Translations under genes and position numbers: made by a program
Notes under the pieces: model-generated
Told to the model about the DNA's origin: nothing
The model's database searches: none
Seen by the model: the letters and a program-made list of their open reading frames with translations, nothing else
DNA from: a virus
Virus record (IMG/VR): IMGVR_UViG_3300044939_000015
Coordinates: 1 to 34,965 of that record
Strand: one strand, 5' to 3'
Length of the DNA stretch: 34,965 bases
In this document: positions 20,928 through 28,926 of the stretch, piece by piece
Layout: each line of letters begins with the position of its first letter
Position numbering within the stretch: the stretch's first letter is position 1

Positions 20928-21416
20928 ATGGACTTTTACGGTATTGTGAGAGAGTTAATTGCGAATCTTAAGCGCCAAGACTTGCTAAGCTTTGCTGTCA
21001 GTCTTAAGTGTCCAAAAGAATTGATTCCAGATTGCGGATTGGCTTTTCGCGAAATTGCGTGCAATATCGCGTCAAGTCTCGCGCGCGATTTTGGTATGTA
21101 CTATCGCGAAGATGTAGTCCGTGTACTATCGGAAGCTTTGGTCGAAGCTTCGCATAGCCATGGCAGACTGCGTACAAAAAAGACTGTCGATAAGTACTTG
21201 AAAGACTTCAATGACGGTACAGATACGGGGCGGGCGATACTGTACGCAATAGGCGAGCCTAATCCTATCGAAGCTTTCATGAATGTTGTTCGTCTAACTG
21301 GCAATAATTTTCTTGATGCGCAGATGACCGAAAAAGATATCGTCGAATGGCTCGACCCACACAAACGAAAGCTTATCGATGAACTTGATTATGTTCTTCG
21401 AGGCCTAAGGAACTAA
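20928..21416 (+). CDS. Hypothetical protein (162 aa)
   Basis: The ATG follows a GGAGAG site. The predicted protein is helical throughout (RELIANLKRQDLLSFAV, then EALVEASHSHG and a C-terminal DPHKRKLIDELDYVL helix) and has no membrane segment. Terminators on both sides make it a single-gene unit, although no clear promoter is visible between the upstream terminator and its start. Function is unknown. Confidence 0.72.
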   Translation: MDFYGIVRELIANLKRQDLLSFAVSLKCPKELIPDCGLAFREIACNIASSLARDFGMYYREDVVRVLSEALVEASHSHGRLRTKKTVDKYLKDFNDGTDTGRAILYAIGEPNPIEAFMNVVRLTGNNFLDAQMTEKDIVEWLDPHKRKLIDELDYVLRGLRN

Positions 21417-21425
21417 CCTAGTCTA

Positions 21426-21455
21426 AGTCGCGCCAGATACTGGCGCGACTTTTTT
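21426..21455 (+). terminator. Intrinsic terminator after the 162-residue gene
   Basis: AGTCGCGCCAG and CTGGCGCGACT form a perfect 11-bp stem with an ATA loop, and a T-run follows. It ends the second single-gene unit before the packaging region. Confidence 0.92.
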
Positions 21456-21797
21456 CTGTCCTAAAACATGAAAATTTTTTCGTGTATTTGGATGCTTGTG
21501 TTGCTATGCGATTGTGGTAAACTAGAATCAGCAAACCTGTATTGGCAAGCCTGTATTTTTAGGCTTGCATAAGAAACGTGCAATCTGATTCTGCGCATCG
21601 AGGTGCGCGGCACCGGCCTCCGGGCCCCGGCCCCCCACGCGGACCACGAGGCCCCCCGCGCGCGCCGCCCCTCCCCCACCCCCCTATAACATCGACATCC
21701 CGACAAAACTCAACCATACCGCGCCCTCTATACCCCCATGCGGACCACGACCCCCGTGTACTTCGCAAAAGGCTCCCCGGACTTGATTTTATAGTAC
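21456..21797. other. C-rich region upstream of terminase, candidate packaging site
   Basis: No convincing gene lies here. A weak promoter candidate TTGTGT-16-TAAACT is at 21496-21523. GCAAGCCT/AGGCTTGC forms an 8-bp stem at 21545-21568. From about 21610 the top strand is rich in C-runs. On the minus strand this gives four or more G-runs (21652-21684) able to form a G-quadruplex. CCCCCA-YGCGGACCACGA occurs twice, at 21631-21649 and 21732-21750. Repeats directly upstream of the small terminase gene fit a pac or cos site, which is inference. Confidence 0.55.
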
Positions 21798-22346
21798 ATG
21801 AGATGTACACTATCAGGCATGGGCAGCATGACCGTTTCCAACAAAGCGCTAAAATCTTATATCGTGCAGTCTGGATTTACTCCAGAATCGCTGTACAACT
21901 ATCCTGCGCGCCACTTAATACCAGAGCAATATCTTGAAGAAGTGGGCATCCGTCGCATAGCAGAAATGCTATGTTATGGTATCAGTACTCGTAAAGTGGC
22001 AGAATACCTGGGTGTAAGTCCTATTATACTTAGACGTTGGATCAAGGAAGACCCAGAACGGGCTAGTTTTTACCAGACTGCTTTAGAAATTGCAGGCGAA
22101 GAGTTTGCCTTCAAAGCCATTGAAGAACTAGAACAAGCAGACGTGCATTCAAAAGCCGACGTTGCACGAGTCACGGCTATGGCCGACCATTTCCGGTTTA
22201 TGGCTAAGTCGTTTAACAAAGACACATTTAGTGAGCGCAAAGAAATCAAAGGCACTACAACAGCGCCGTTTGTCCTTAATGTTTCGTTTGATCGTAGTAA
22301 GCAGTCTGTTATAGAACTGGACTCGGAATCTTATGGCGAAGCCTAA
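21798..22346 (+). CDS. Terminase small subunit
   Basis: The protein has a helix-turn-helix (STRKVAEYLGVSPIILRRWIKED, about residues 63-85) for packaging-site recognition. A helical region follows (ALEIAGEEFAFKAIEELEQA), then a C-terminal tail that would contact the large subunit. The start is uncertain: ATGs at 21798, 21819 and 21828 are in frame, and none has a strong ribosome-binding site. The 3' end overlaps the large subunit gene by 14 bases. It selects phage DNA and activates packaging at the procapsid. Confidence 0.82.
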   Translation: MRCTLSGMGSMTVSNKALKSYIVQSGFTPESLYNYPARHLIPEQYLEEVGIRRIAEMLCYGISTRKVAEYLGVSPIILRRWIKEDPERASFYQTALEIAGEEFAFKAIEELEQADVHSKADVARVTAMADHFRFMAKSFNKDTFSERKEIKGTTTAPFVLNVSFDRSKQSVIELDSESYGEA

Positions 22347-23814
22347 GCACTTTCTTAGTGATAAGCCAAAAAGCAACGAAATAAACTATAACGCAACTCC
22401 AACTGCTTCAGAGTTTCACCACTCTGACGCTGGTTTTCGTTGTTTATTAGGGCCTGTGGGCTGTGGTAAGTCTGTGGCCTGCGTGATGGAACTGCTGTTC
22501 CGTGCTTTGGAACAGGAACCGAATCCTCTTGGAGTGCGCGAAACAAAGTGGCTTATTGTTAGAAATACGTATCCAATGCTAGAATCGACTACGGTCGAGA
22601 CTTTCGTTAGATGGATACCGGCATCAATATGCAAAATGACCTACGATTACCCCATTGAAGGGCATATATCCTGTCCTCATCCGTCGGGTGATGGAACCAC
22701 AGTCGATGCTCGCTTTATATTTATGGCACTGGACAGGCCGGAAGATGCGAATAAACTGCTTTCTTCTGAGTATACTGGCGCGTGGTTGAACGAAGCGTCG
22801 GAAATTAATCGCGCTATTTTTGAGAGAATCTTCACTCGACTGCGGTTTCCACAGACGATCAAGGACAAAGACGGCAAACAAATCTATGGGCCGACGTGGA
22901 AAGGCGTGATCGCGGATACAAACCCGCCAAAAACTTCACATTGGATTTACGACGAGTTTGAAAACAAAAAGCCAAACCCAAAAATATCGCGGTTGTTTAA
23001 GTATCCACCTGCTGTTTATTACGATTACGAGAAGAAAGATTGGGTTGTAAACCCTGATGCAGAAAACTTGGTCAACTTACCAGACGACTACTACTCTAGC
23101 CAACTAGATCGACTTTCGGAAGACGAGATCAGAGTTTTCCTAGCTAACGAATACGGCATGGTCCGGCTTGGGATGCCGGTGTTCCCGCAGTATCAAGAGT
23201 CGTTACATGTCGCAAAGCAGCCGTTGCAGCCCCATCGAGGGCTGCCGCTCATTCTGGGGTTTGACTGGGGCCTGAACCCGGCAATGGTCGCAGCACAACT
23301 TACCCCAATGGGTAGGCTTCACGTTCTGGATGAGTTTAGCCCGGAAAATGAAGACTTGGAGTCGTTCCTAGACGACTACGTCGTGCCGCTCCTAAGGTCC
23401 AAATACAACGGCTTCAGAATCGAAGCTGTTGGCGATCCGGCTGGTCGTGGGCGTTCTGGTCTTGACAAGCGCACGCCGTTCGACGTGGTGCGTTCCAGGG
23501 GCATCCTAGCCCGTCCAGTGGGCAACAACTCCTTCGTCACCCGCAAGGAAGCTGTGGACTACTTCCTCAACCGCACTAACGGCCTCCTCCTCGACCCACG
23601 ACTCCGAATGTTGCGCGAAGCGTTGGGCGGTGGATACTGCTACGCTAAGCTGTCGAACTCTTCACAATATCGCGAGAAACCTGATAAACAGAATCCATAC
23701 TCGCATATTGCAGATGCGTTGCAGTATTTGTGTCTATACCTTCGATTTGGGTATGGTGGAGTGCAACAACACAAGCCGGAAACTAAACCTACCGTTAAAT
23801 ACGCCTACGCTTAA
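22333..23814 (+). CDS. Terminase large subunit
   Basis: The 493-residue protein has an ATPase domain with Walker A GPVGCGKS near residues 40-47 and a Walker B-like GAWLNEA. The nuclease domain has FDWG, GDPAGRGRS and a C-terminal HIADALQY with a metal-binding Asp, the usual TerL layout. It drives DNA into the procapsid and cuts the concatemer. The stop lies inside a direct repeat that recurs after the adenine methyltransferase gene (24908), so the next gene pair was probably separated by an insertion. Confidence 0.95.
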   Translation: MAKPKHFLSDKPKSNEINYNATPTASEFHHSDAGFRCLLGPVGCGKSVACVMELLFRALEQEPNPLGVRETKWLIVRNTYPMLESTTVETFVRWIPASICKMTYDYPIEGHISCPHPSGDGTTVDARFIFMALDRPEDANKLLSSEYTGAWLNEASEINRAIFERIFTRLRFPQTIKDKDGKQIYGPTWKGVIADTNPPKTSHWIYDEFENKKPNPKISRLFKYPPAVYYDYEKKDWVVNPDAENLVNLPDDYYSSQLDRLSEDEIRVFLANEYGMVRLGMPVFPQYQESLHVAKQPLQPHRGLPLILGFDWGLNPAMVAAQLTPMGRLHVLDEFSPENEDLESFLDDYVVPLLRSKYNGFRIEAVGDPAGRGRSGLDKRTPFDVVRSRGILARPVGNNSFVTRKEAVDYFLNRTNGLLLDPRLRMLREALGGGYCYAKLSNSSQYREKPDKQNPYSHIADALQYLCLYLRFGYGGVQQHKPETKPTVKYAYA

Positions 23815-23825
23815 ATTGCTTATGT
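23798..23825 (+). repeat. Left direct repeat flanking the adenine methyltransferase
   Basis: AATACGCCTACGCTTAAATT followed by GCTTATGT is repeated at 24908-24936 with one extra A. It spans the terminase stop and a vestigial start (MFKAIERGIRD then stop), which resembles the MSKVIKIADR start of the gene after the right repeat. Confidence 0.85.
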
Positions 23826-23849
23826 TTAAAGCAATCGAAAGAGGTATTC

Positions 23850-24909
23850 GTGATTAAGTATATTGGTTCTAAGCGGAAACTTATTCCAGTAATCCTTGAG
23901 GCAATCCGTAGGGTTACGGACGCTCGAACGGTAATTGATTTGTTCTCCGGTACCGCTCGTGTGGGGCACGCCCTCAAGGCCGCCGGTTATCGTGTGTTGT
24001 CAAATGACCATAACGCCTATGCGGCAGTCTTGGCGCGCTGCTATGTGCAGGCGGATGCTGACGATGTGCTGGAAGACGCGAGAAAACTTATCCGCGAGTT
24101 CAACGCCCTGAAGGGCGCGCCTGGTTACTTCACCGACACCTTCTGCGTGAAGTCCCGCTTCTTTCAACCGAAGAACGGGGAGCGCATTGACGCCATCCGC
24201 GAAGCAATCGCGGCAAAAGGGCTCGATCCGGAGCTGGAAGCCGTGTTGCTCGTTTCGCTCATGGAGGCGGCTGATCGCGTGGATTCGACCACTGGTGTGC
24301 AGATGGCGTATTTGAAAACGTGGGCGCCTCGTTCATATAATGATTTAGAACTGCGTGTGCCTAACTTGCTTCCTCGCGCCAAGCATGGAAAAGGGCAAGC
24401 TGTATGTCTTGACGCATTTGAAGCTGCTAAGGTACTTGAGGGCGATGTAGCGTACATCGATCCTCCTTACAACCAGCATTCATACTTAGGCAATTATCAT
24501 ATATGGGAGTCATTTGTACGATGGGATAAGCCGGAGGTCTATGGCATCGCCTGCAAACGTGTTGACGTTCGTGAAAGACAGAGCGTGTTCAACTCTCGAC
24601 CTCGCTTTGCGAGTGCGATGCAGGAACTACTGGCCGCCGTGCGCGCCCGTACTTGTAGTGTCGTTCAATAACGAGGGGTACTTGTCGCGCGAAGAACTGG
24701 AGTCAATGTTACGTTCTCTTTGGAATGGTCAAAGCAAAGTTGTAACAATTGAGAATGACTACAAACGATACGTCGGGGCTCAGATTGGTATTTATAATTT
24801 AGATGGCGAGATAGTTGGGACTGTGAGCCATCTTTTTAACAAAGAATTTATTTTTATTGCGTCTAAAGAAGATGTATCTGATACGTTTGCATCGGTGTTA
24901 AAACACTAA
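23850..24909 (+). pseudogene. D12-class N6-adenine DNA methyltransferase, frameshifted
   Basis: The first frame (GTG at 23850 with AGAGG upstream) shows YIGSKRKL, FSGTARVGHALKAAG and the catalytic DPPYNQHSYLGNYH, the D12/Dam-like order. It ends at 24671 in an aberrant RTCSVVQ. The missing end continues in another frame: APVLVVSFNNEGYLSREELE through KRYVGAQ to the stop at 24909. The shift lies in GCGCGC at 24641-24646, and two extra bases (GC) there would join VRA to PVLVV. GC content is higher than in the neighbouring genes, and direct repeats flank the gene, so it looks like a recent insertion. It would methylate adenine to evade restriction. A sequencing error is the alternative to decay. 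Confidence 0.87.
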
Positions 24910-24936
24910 TACGCCTACGCTTAAAATTGCTTATGT
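24908..24936 (+). repeat. Right direct repeat flanking the adenine methyltransferase
   Basis: This is the partner of the repeat at 23798-23825. It overlaps the ATG of the following gene and is followed by CGAAAG, which also occurs after the left copy. One extra A is the only difference in the core. Confidence 0.85.
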
Positions 24937-25169
24937 CGAAAGTAATTAAAATCGCTGATAGATTTGCGAAGTCGCCGTTAAATAAACTAGTAGAATTGCT
25001 TGGGGAAGAAGATGAGAGTGCAGTAGTAGCTACAGTTGTGATCTTGCACCGCAAGGATGGGTCCGTTGTGTTCAACGCGACTGGTGACTTTGTGTCGCTG
25101 ATGATGCTTGGTGCGATGCAGATGGCTGAACGAGAGATCGCGGACCAGTTCGGGGTGGGCAATACATGA
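24933..25169 (+). CDS. Hypothetical protein (78 aa)
   Basis: The ATG at 24933 lies inside the right direct repeat. The product begins MSKVIKIADRFAKSP, with an acidic centre (GEEDES) and a helical C terminus rich in methionine (LMMLGAMQMAEREIADQFG). No family is recognised. Before the methyltransferase insertion it was probably the gene directly after the large terminase. No strong ribosome-binding site is present. Confidence 0.68.
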   Translation: MSKVIKIADRFAKSPLNKLVELLGEEDESAVVATVVILHRKDGSVVFNATGDFVSLMMLGAMQMAEREIADQFGVGNT

Positions 25170-25336
25170 CCGCTGTTAGGCCGTTTGGCGGCCCTCAGAG
25201 GCCGGTTACGCCATCCGGCGCTACTCAGCGTCCGCCCTGTGGGAGTGCCGCGCTCCAGACGCTTGGGGCCGGCTGCAAGGGGAGGAGACGGCCCCGCAAC
25301 CGTGGTAGCCGTGTCGGCGCGGTGTTAGTATACTAA
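25166..25336 (+). CDS. Possible GC-rich basic peptide (56 aa)
   Basis: This frame starts in an ATGA overlap with the 78-residue gene and encodes a Pro/Arg/Gly-rich peptide ending in KGRRRPRNRGSRVGAVLVY. GC content is much higher than in the flanking genes. No homology is recognised, and the composition could also reflect a non-coding insert. The overlap is the main support. Confidence 0.35.
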   Translation: MTAVRPFGGPQRPVTPSGATQRPPCGSAALQTLGAGCKGRRRPRNRGSRVGAVLVY

Positions 25337-25367
25337 CCTCTGTAGGCCAGTCAATCGCTCTCACCAT

Positions 25368-25667
25368 ATGACACCAGATGACATAAAGCAATGGTGGGAG
25401 TTCGCTATACATGCGCCTATCGTACTGACTTTATTAGTTATTTTAGTTGGGCTTGTTTACGTTACTTATAAGTTTCTTGTTTATGCTATACGTGAGATAC
25501 GTCTGACTATTGACGTTACTTCTAGACTTAGAGACGATCTCATAGATAAACTTAATGAGCAAGACAGATACATAAAAGAGCTTGAGGCTTTAGTAGATGA
25601 GTTAAAACTTAGAGTTAAATGCCTTGAGGCGCTATTAAGTGAGTTAAAAAGTAAATCGATTGAGTAG
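25368..25667 (+). CDS. Single-pass membrane protein with coiled coil, lysis-region
   Basis: The 99-residue product has one membrane helix (about residues 17-40, PIVLTLLVILVGLVYVTYKF) followed by a charged coiled coil (DDLIDKLNEQDRYIKELEALVDELK). It lies immediately before the endolysin gene, where holins and other lysis membrane proteins are usually encoded. A holin or accessory lysis role is plausible, but single-pass proteins with long coils are not a standard holin class, so the call stays open. Confidence 0.6.
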   Translation: MTPDDIKQWWEFAIHAPIVLTLLVILVGLVYVTYKFLVYAIREIRLTIDVTSRLRDDLIDKLNEQDRYIKELEALVDELKLRVKCLEALLSELKSKSIE

Positions 25668-25676
25668 AGATTTAGT

Positions 25677-26390
25677 ATGTTAACCACAAGTCCGGAAGGT
25701 AAAAAGTTAATCAAAGAGTCTGAAGGTCTCAGACTTTCGGCTTATCTCTGTCCTGCTGGCGTGTGGACTATCGGTTATGGCCATACTAGAACCGCTACTA
25801 AAGGTATGCGGATAACTGAGCAGCAAGCTGATAATTTATTTGACCGGGATATTAGCGTCTGCGAGAAGTGTGTCAATAATGCCGTAACCGTCAAGATTAA
25901 CCAGCAGATGTTCGATGCGCTGGTTAGTTTTGTGTTTAATTTTGGGTGTCCCCGGTTTCAGTCTTCGACTATGCTAAGGTTGTTAAACCAAGGCGACTAT
26001 GTCGGTGCTGCGCAGCAGTTTTCTAGGTGGGTATACGGAACGAACCCTAAAACTGGTAAAAAAGAACAACTTCCAGGCTTAGTGGCTCGAAGGGCCAAGG
26101 AACGCCAGATGTTCGAAGCTGGTATGTTGCAGTTGATGGGTACTCCTAAGCCTACGGCGGATATTCCTGAAGAAAATAAAAGATACCCCGTTAAATCGAC
26201 TACAAACGCTGGTTTAGCTGTGACGACGGCTGGTATAGTTGGTTCGGAAGTCACTACGATAGCTAGTGATTTATCTCCTCTAACTCCTCATTCTTCTACT
26301 ATCCAGACTGTTTTTGTTATTTTAAGTTTAATTGGTATTGGTTTAGCTGCGTGGGGTAGGTACAAAGTTTACAGAGACAGTGGGAGGTAA
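25677..26390 (+). CDS. Phage lysozyme (GH24-type endolysin) with C-terminal membrane segment
   Basis: The N terminus matches T4-type lysozymes: E16 in ESEGLRL, Cys25 in YLCPAGVW and T31 in TIGYGH, giving the E-8aa-C-5aa-T catalytic triad known from P22/P1-type enzymes. The catalytic domain covers about residues 1-150. A linker and a hydrophobic segment near residues 205-230 (TVFVILSLIGIGLAAWG) follow, so the enzyme may be tethered to the inner membrane until lysis. It cleaves peptidoglycan, and the spanin genes follow directly. Confidence 0.9.
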   Translation: MLTTSPEGKKLIKESEGLRLSAYLCPAGVWTIGYGHTRTATKGMRITEQQADNLFDRDISVCEKCVNNAVTVKINQQMFDALVSFVFNFGCPRFQSSTMLRLLNQGDYVGAAQQFSRWVYGTNPKTGKKEQLPGLVARRAKERQMFEAGMLQLMGTPKPTADIPEENKRYPVKSTTNAGLAVTTAGIVGSEVTTIASDLSPLTPHSSTIQTVFVILSLIGIGLAAWGRYKVYRDSGR

Positions 26391-26395
26391 TATAG

Positions 26396-26848
26396 ATGGG
26401 CCCCCTCACTCCCAGTTTGGCTACAAAAATATGCACTACTCTCGCTCTCCTTGGGATGCTTACTGGGGGACTTGCAGCGTGGACGCTACAATCAATTCGA
26501 TATGGCGCAGCACTTGCGATAAAAGATACGGAATTAGCTAATAAAGATAAAATAATTGCAGAAATGCGTGAGCAGATGGCTGCTACTGCTTCGGATGAAC
26601 TAACTAAGATTTTAGAAAATAATAGAGCAGCTGATGTTAAGTATGCTCAACGATTTAATGAGTTACAGAAGGCGATTCGAGATGCTAAATTATCTGTTAA
26701 AACTAGTCCTAGTGAGCCTCGTAGGCTTACTCCTGACGAGTTGTGCATCCTTAGACAAGCCGAAAGAATTGCCCAAGGCCGTGATCTGTCCCCAGGTTGC
26801 GGCGAAACCAGTATTGCCGTTTCCTCCGGTAAGTACGATAAAGACTGA
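26396..26848 (+). CDS. Inner-membrane spanin (Rz-like)
   Basis: A strong GGGAGG site lies eight bases before the ATG. The 150-residue product has an N-terminal membrane helix (TTLALLGMLTGGLAAWTL, about residues 14-31) and a long periplasmic coiled coil (KDTELANKDKIIAEMREQM to AIRDAKL), the i-spanin plan. An o-spanin gene is nested in another frame inside its 3' half, as in many Gram-negative phages. Together they fuse inner and outer membrane at lysis. Confidence 0.82.
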   Translation: MGPLTPSLATKICTTLALLGMLTGGLAAWTLQSIRYGAALAIKDTELANKDKIIAEMREQMAATASDELTKILENNRAADVKYAQRFNELQKAIRDAKLSVKTSPSEPRRLTPDELCILRQAERIAQGRDLSPGCGETSIAVSSGKYDKD

Positions 26849-26960
26849 CGAAGAAGCGATTGTGTTTTATATTTACGCTGCTGGTGCCTATCGAAGCTGT
26901 ATTATAGCCCTTGAAGATTTAGAGAAGCGAGCAAATGGCGGTGAACTTAACGAGCGCTGA
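26682..26960 (+). CDS. Outer-membrane lipoprotein spanin (Rz1-like), nested
   Basis: The ATG at 26682 (MLNYLLKLVLVSLVG) is preferred, with AAGG nine bases upstream. An earlier in-frame start at 26634 adds 16 residues. The signal peptide ends in the lipobox LLTSC, so the Cys would be lipidated and the protein held in the outer membrane. A Pro-rich linker follows (KPKELPKAV, KPVLPFPPV). It begins in another frame within the i-spanin gene and runs past it to overlap the portal start. This nested arrangement identifies the pair. Confidence 0.86.
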   Translation: MLNYLLKLVLVSLVGLLLTSCASLDKPKELPKAVICPQVAAKPVLPFPPVSTIKTDEEAIVFYIYAAGAYRSCIIALEDLEKRANGGELNER

Positions 26961-28926
26961 TTCTGATAGCGCCTTCAGTGCTTACGATAAATATGCGTCG
27001 CAGCTTGCTGTCGAGCAAGCGCTGGCTCTCTACGTTCGCAAAAAATTTGAGGAAGCAGAGCAGCACCGAACTGAAACAGGGATTTCACGGCGTCTAAATG
27101 AGTGCTTACGAGCGAAGAAGCGTGAGTACACGGCTGAAGAATTGCAGATGCACGGTGGAATCGACGTTTACGTCGGTATCTGCGATCTGAAGAGTAAGGG
27201 CGCCGAGTCTTGGATAACTGACATTCTTCTAAGTTCTATTGATAAGCCGTTTACTCTTAAACCTACGCCTATTCCTGAACTTCCCGAGTGGATGAAAGAG
27301 CAGGTCGTTGACATGCTCGAACAAGAACTTGAGTCACTCGGTGGAATAGAAAATATCACAGGCTTGATGGATAAGGCTAAAGAACTGAAGTCTATTAGTC
27401 TGAAGTTTGCCTACGCTCAAGCTGAACGTGCTGCCGCTGCTATGGAGAAGCATATCGAAGACCAGCTTCTCGAAGGCGGGTGGCGTACAGAGTTCGCTAA
27501 TTTTATACACAATCTTACAGTTTTTCCTTTCGCAGTCATCCGCGCTCCTGTGATTACTTCAAAGCGTGTTGGAGTGTGGGATGGCGATTCGTATAAGATC
27601 AAGCAAGAGCCTGTGTGGGCTGTTAAAGCTATTTCTCCGTTTGACTGCTTCTGGTCTCCAGACTCAACTAACCCACAAGATGGCGAGTACTTTATCCAGC
27701 GTACTCGGATGAAGCATTCAGAATTGCATAATTGCATCGGTCTTCCGGGGTTTAATGAAGAAGCTATTCGTAGGGTGCTTGACTCTTATAGTCATGGATT
27801 TTCGTTGGATGTCAATGAAGATAATACCCGCAATGATTTAGAAGAAAAGGAAGACTCGATTTTCAGCGGTAATACCGTTGATGTCCTTATAATGAATGGG
27901 CTGATTCCGGGCGACTTGTTAGCAGATAATGGCGTCATAGTGCCGGATATTCAGCAACATTACGAAAGTGAAGTTTGGGTAATCAACGATGTTTGCATTA
28001 GAGCGGTATTGAATACCCATCCGCTTTTGACTCGTCCGATCTACGGCACTTCGTTTAGTAAAATACCGGGCACATTTGCTGGTAATGGTGTCGTTGATCT
28101 TGTGCGAGATATTGAGCGCATGTGCAATGCGTCGGTCCGAGCCATGCTGCGAAACTTTGCTTATTCGGCAGGGCCGATAGCCGAAGCTGTTGTGGAAAGA
28201 TTTGAGGCTGGAGAAAATATAGAGGAAATACAGCCATTTAAGATTTACAGCGTTAAGCCTGACTATACAGGTCAGAATGGCGAGGCTATGCGCTTCAAGA
28301 TTGTGCCGAACGTGGCTAATCAGTTGCTTGAAGCGTTTGCGTATTATATGAAACTAGCCGATGACTTTAGTCAAGTCCCGGCTTACGTACTTGGTAATCC
28401 GCATGTCGCGGGCGCTGGTCGGACACTCGGCGGGTTGTCCATGTTGATGGGCAATGCCGCAAAAGGTATTAAGCAAGTACTTCTCAACATAGATCGAGAC
28501 ATCATTGAGCCGATGGTTGAGTCCTATTATGTTCTCAATATGGCTGTCGGCGATGATGAAGATATAAAAGCGGACGCCAAAGTTGTTGCGCGTGGGGCTT
28601 CCGGGTTGCTTCAACGAGAGCTTGCGCAGACACGTACTGTCGAAATACTTAATCTTCTTACGCCATATGCTCAAGCCGGGGCTCTGGACGGAGATAGCAT
28701 TAAGATACTACTTCGTGAGATTTTGAAGACAACTGGGTTGCCGGTAGACGACATTATTCCAGACCCGAATCGTATAGCGGAGATTCAATCGGCTCTTGGG
28801 CGGGTTGGCGTCGTTAACGGCCTAGACAGAGGCACTTCCAATCCTGTACCATTACCCCCGCAGAGTCGCCCACCGAACATTCAGCCGGGTAATCCAGTCC
28901 CGATTAATTTGCCTACTGGAGCTTGA
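26935..28926 (+). CDS. Portal protein
   Basis: The 663-residue product has the size and helical pattern of a portal: WRTEFANFIHNLTVFPFAVIR, the AISPFDCFWSPDS strand region, a central IERMCNASVRAMLRNFAYSAG segment and a helical C-terminal crown ending in a Pro-rich tail (PPQSRPPNIQPG). Portals form the dodecameric ring through which terminase pumps DNA. The call rests on pattern and on the position after terminase and lysis genes, not on a diagnostic motif. The start overlaps the o-spanin gene. Confidence 0.78.
   Translation: MAVNLTSADSDSAFSAYDKYASQLAVEQALALYVRKKFEEAEQHRTETGISRRLNECLRAKKREYTAEELQMHGGIDVYVGICDLKSKGAESWITDILLSSIDKPFTLKPTPIPELPEWMKEQVVDMLEQELESLGGIENITGLMDKAKELKSISLKFAYAQAERAAAAMEKHIEDQLLEGGWRTEFANFIHNLTVFPFAVIRAPVITSKRVGVWDGDSYKIKQEPVWAVKAISPFDCFWSPDSTNPQDGEYFIQRTRMKHSELHNCIGLPGFNEEAIRRVLDSYSHGFSLDVNEDNTRNDLEEKEDSIFSGNTVDVLIMNGLIPGDLLADNGVIVPDIQQHYESEVWVINDVCIRAVLNTHPLLTRPIYGTSFSKIPGTFAGNGVVDLVRDIERMCNASVRAMLRNFAYSAGPIAEAVVERFEAGENIEEIQPFKIYSVKPDYTGQNGEAMRFKIVPNVANQLLEAFAYYMKLADDFSQVPAYVLGNPHVAGAGRTLGGLSMLMGNAAKGIKQVLLNIDRDIIEPMVESYYVLNMAVGDDEDIKADAKVVARGASGLLQRELAQTRTVEILNLLTPYAQAGALDGDSIKILLREILKTTGLPVDDIIPDPNRIAEIQSALGRVGVVNGLDRGTSNPVPLPPQSRPPNIQPGNPVPINLPTGA

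Noticed and set aside
21461-21937. Several overlapping frames in the C-rich region on both strands
   Set aside because: Composition is driven by C/G runs, the frames give Pro/Gly/Arg-rich translations, and no start signals are seen.
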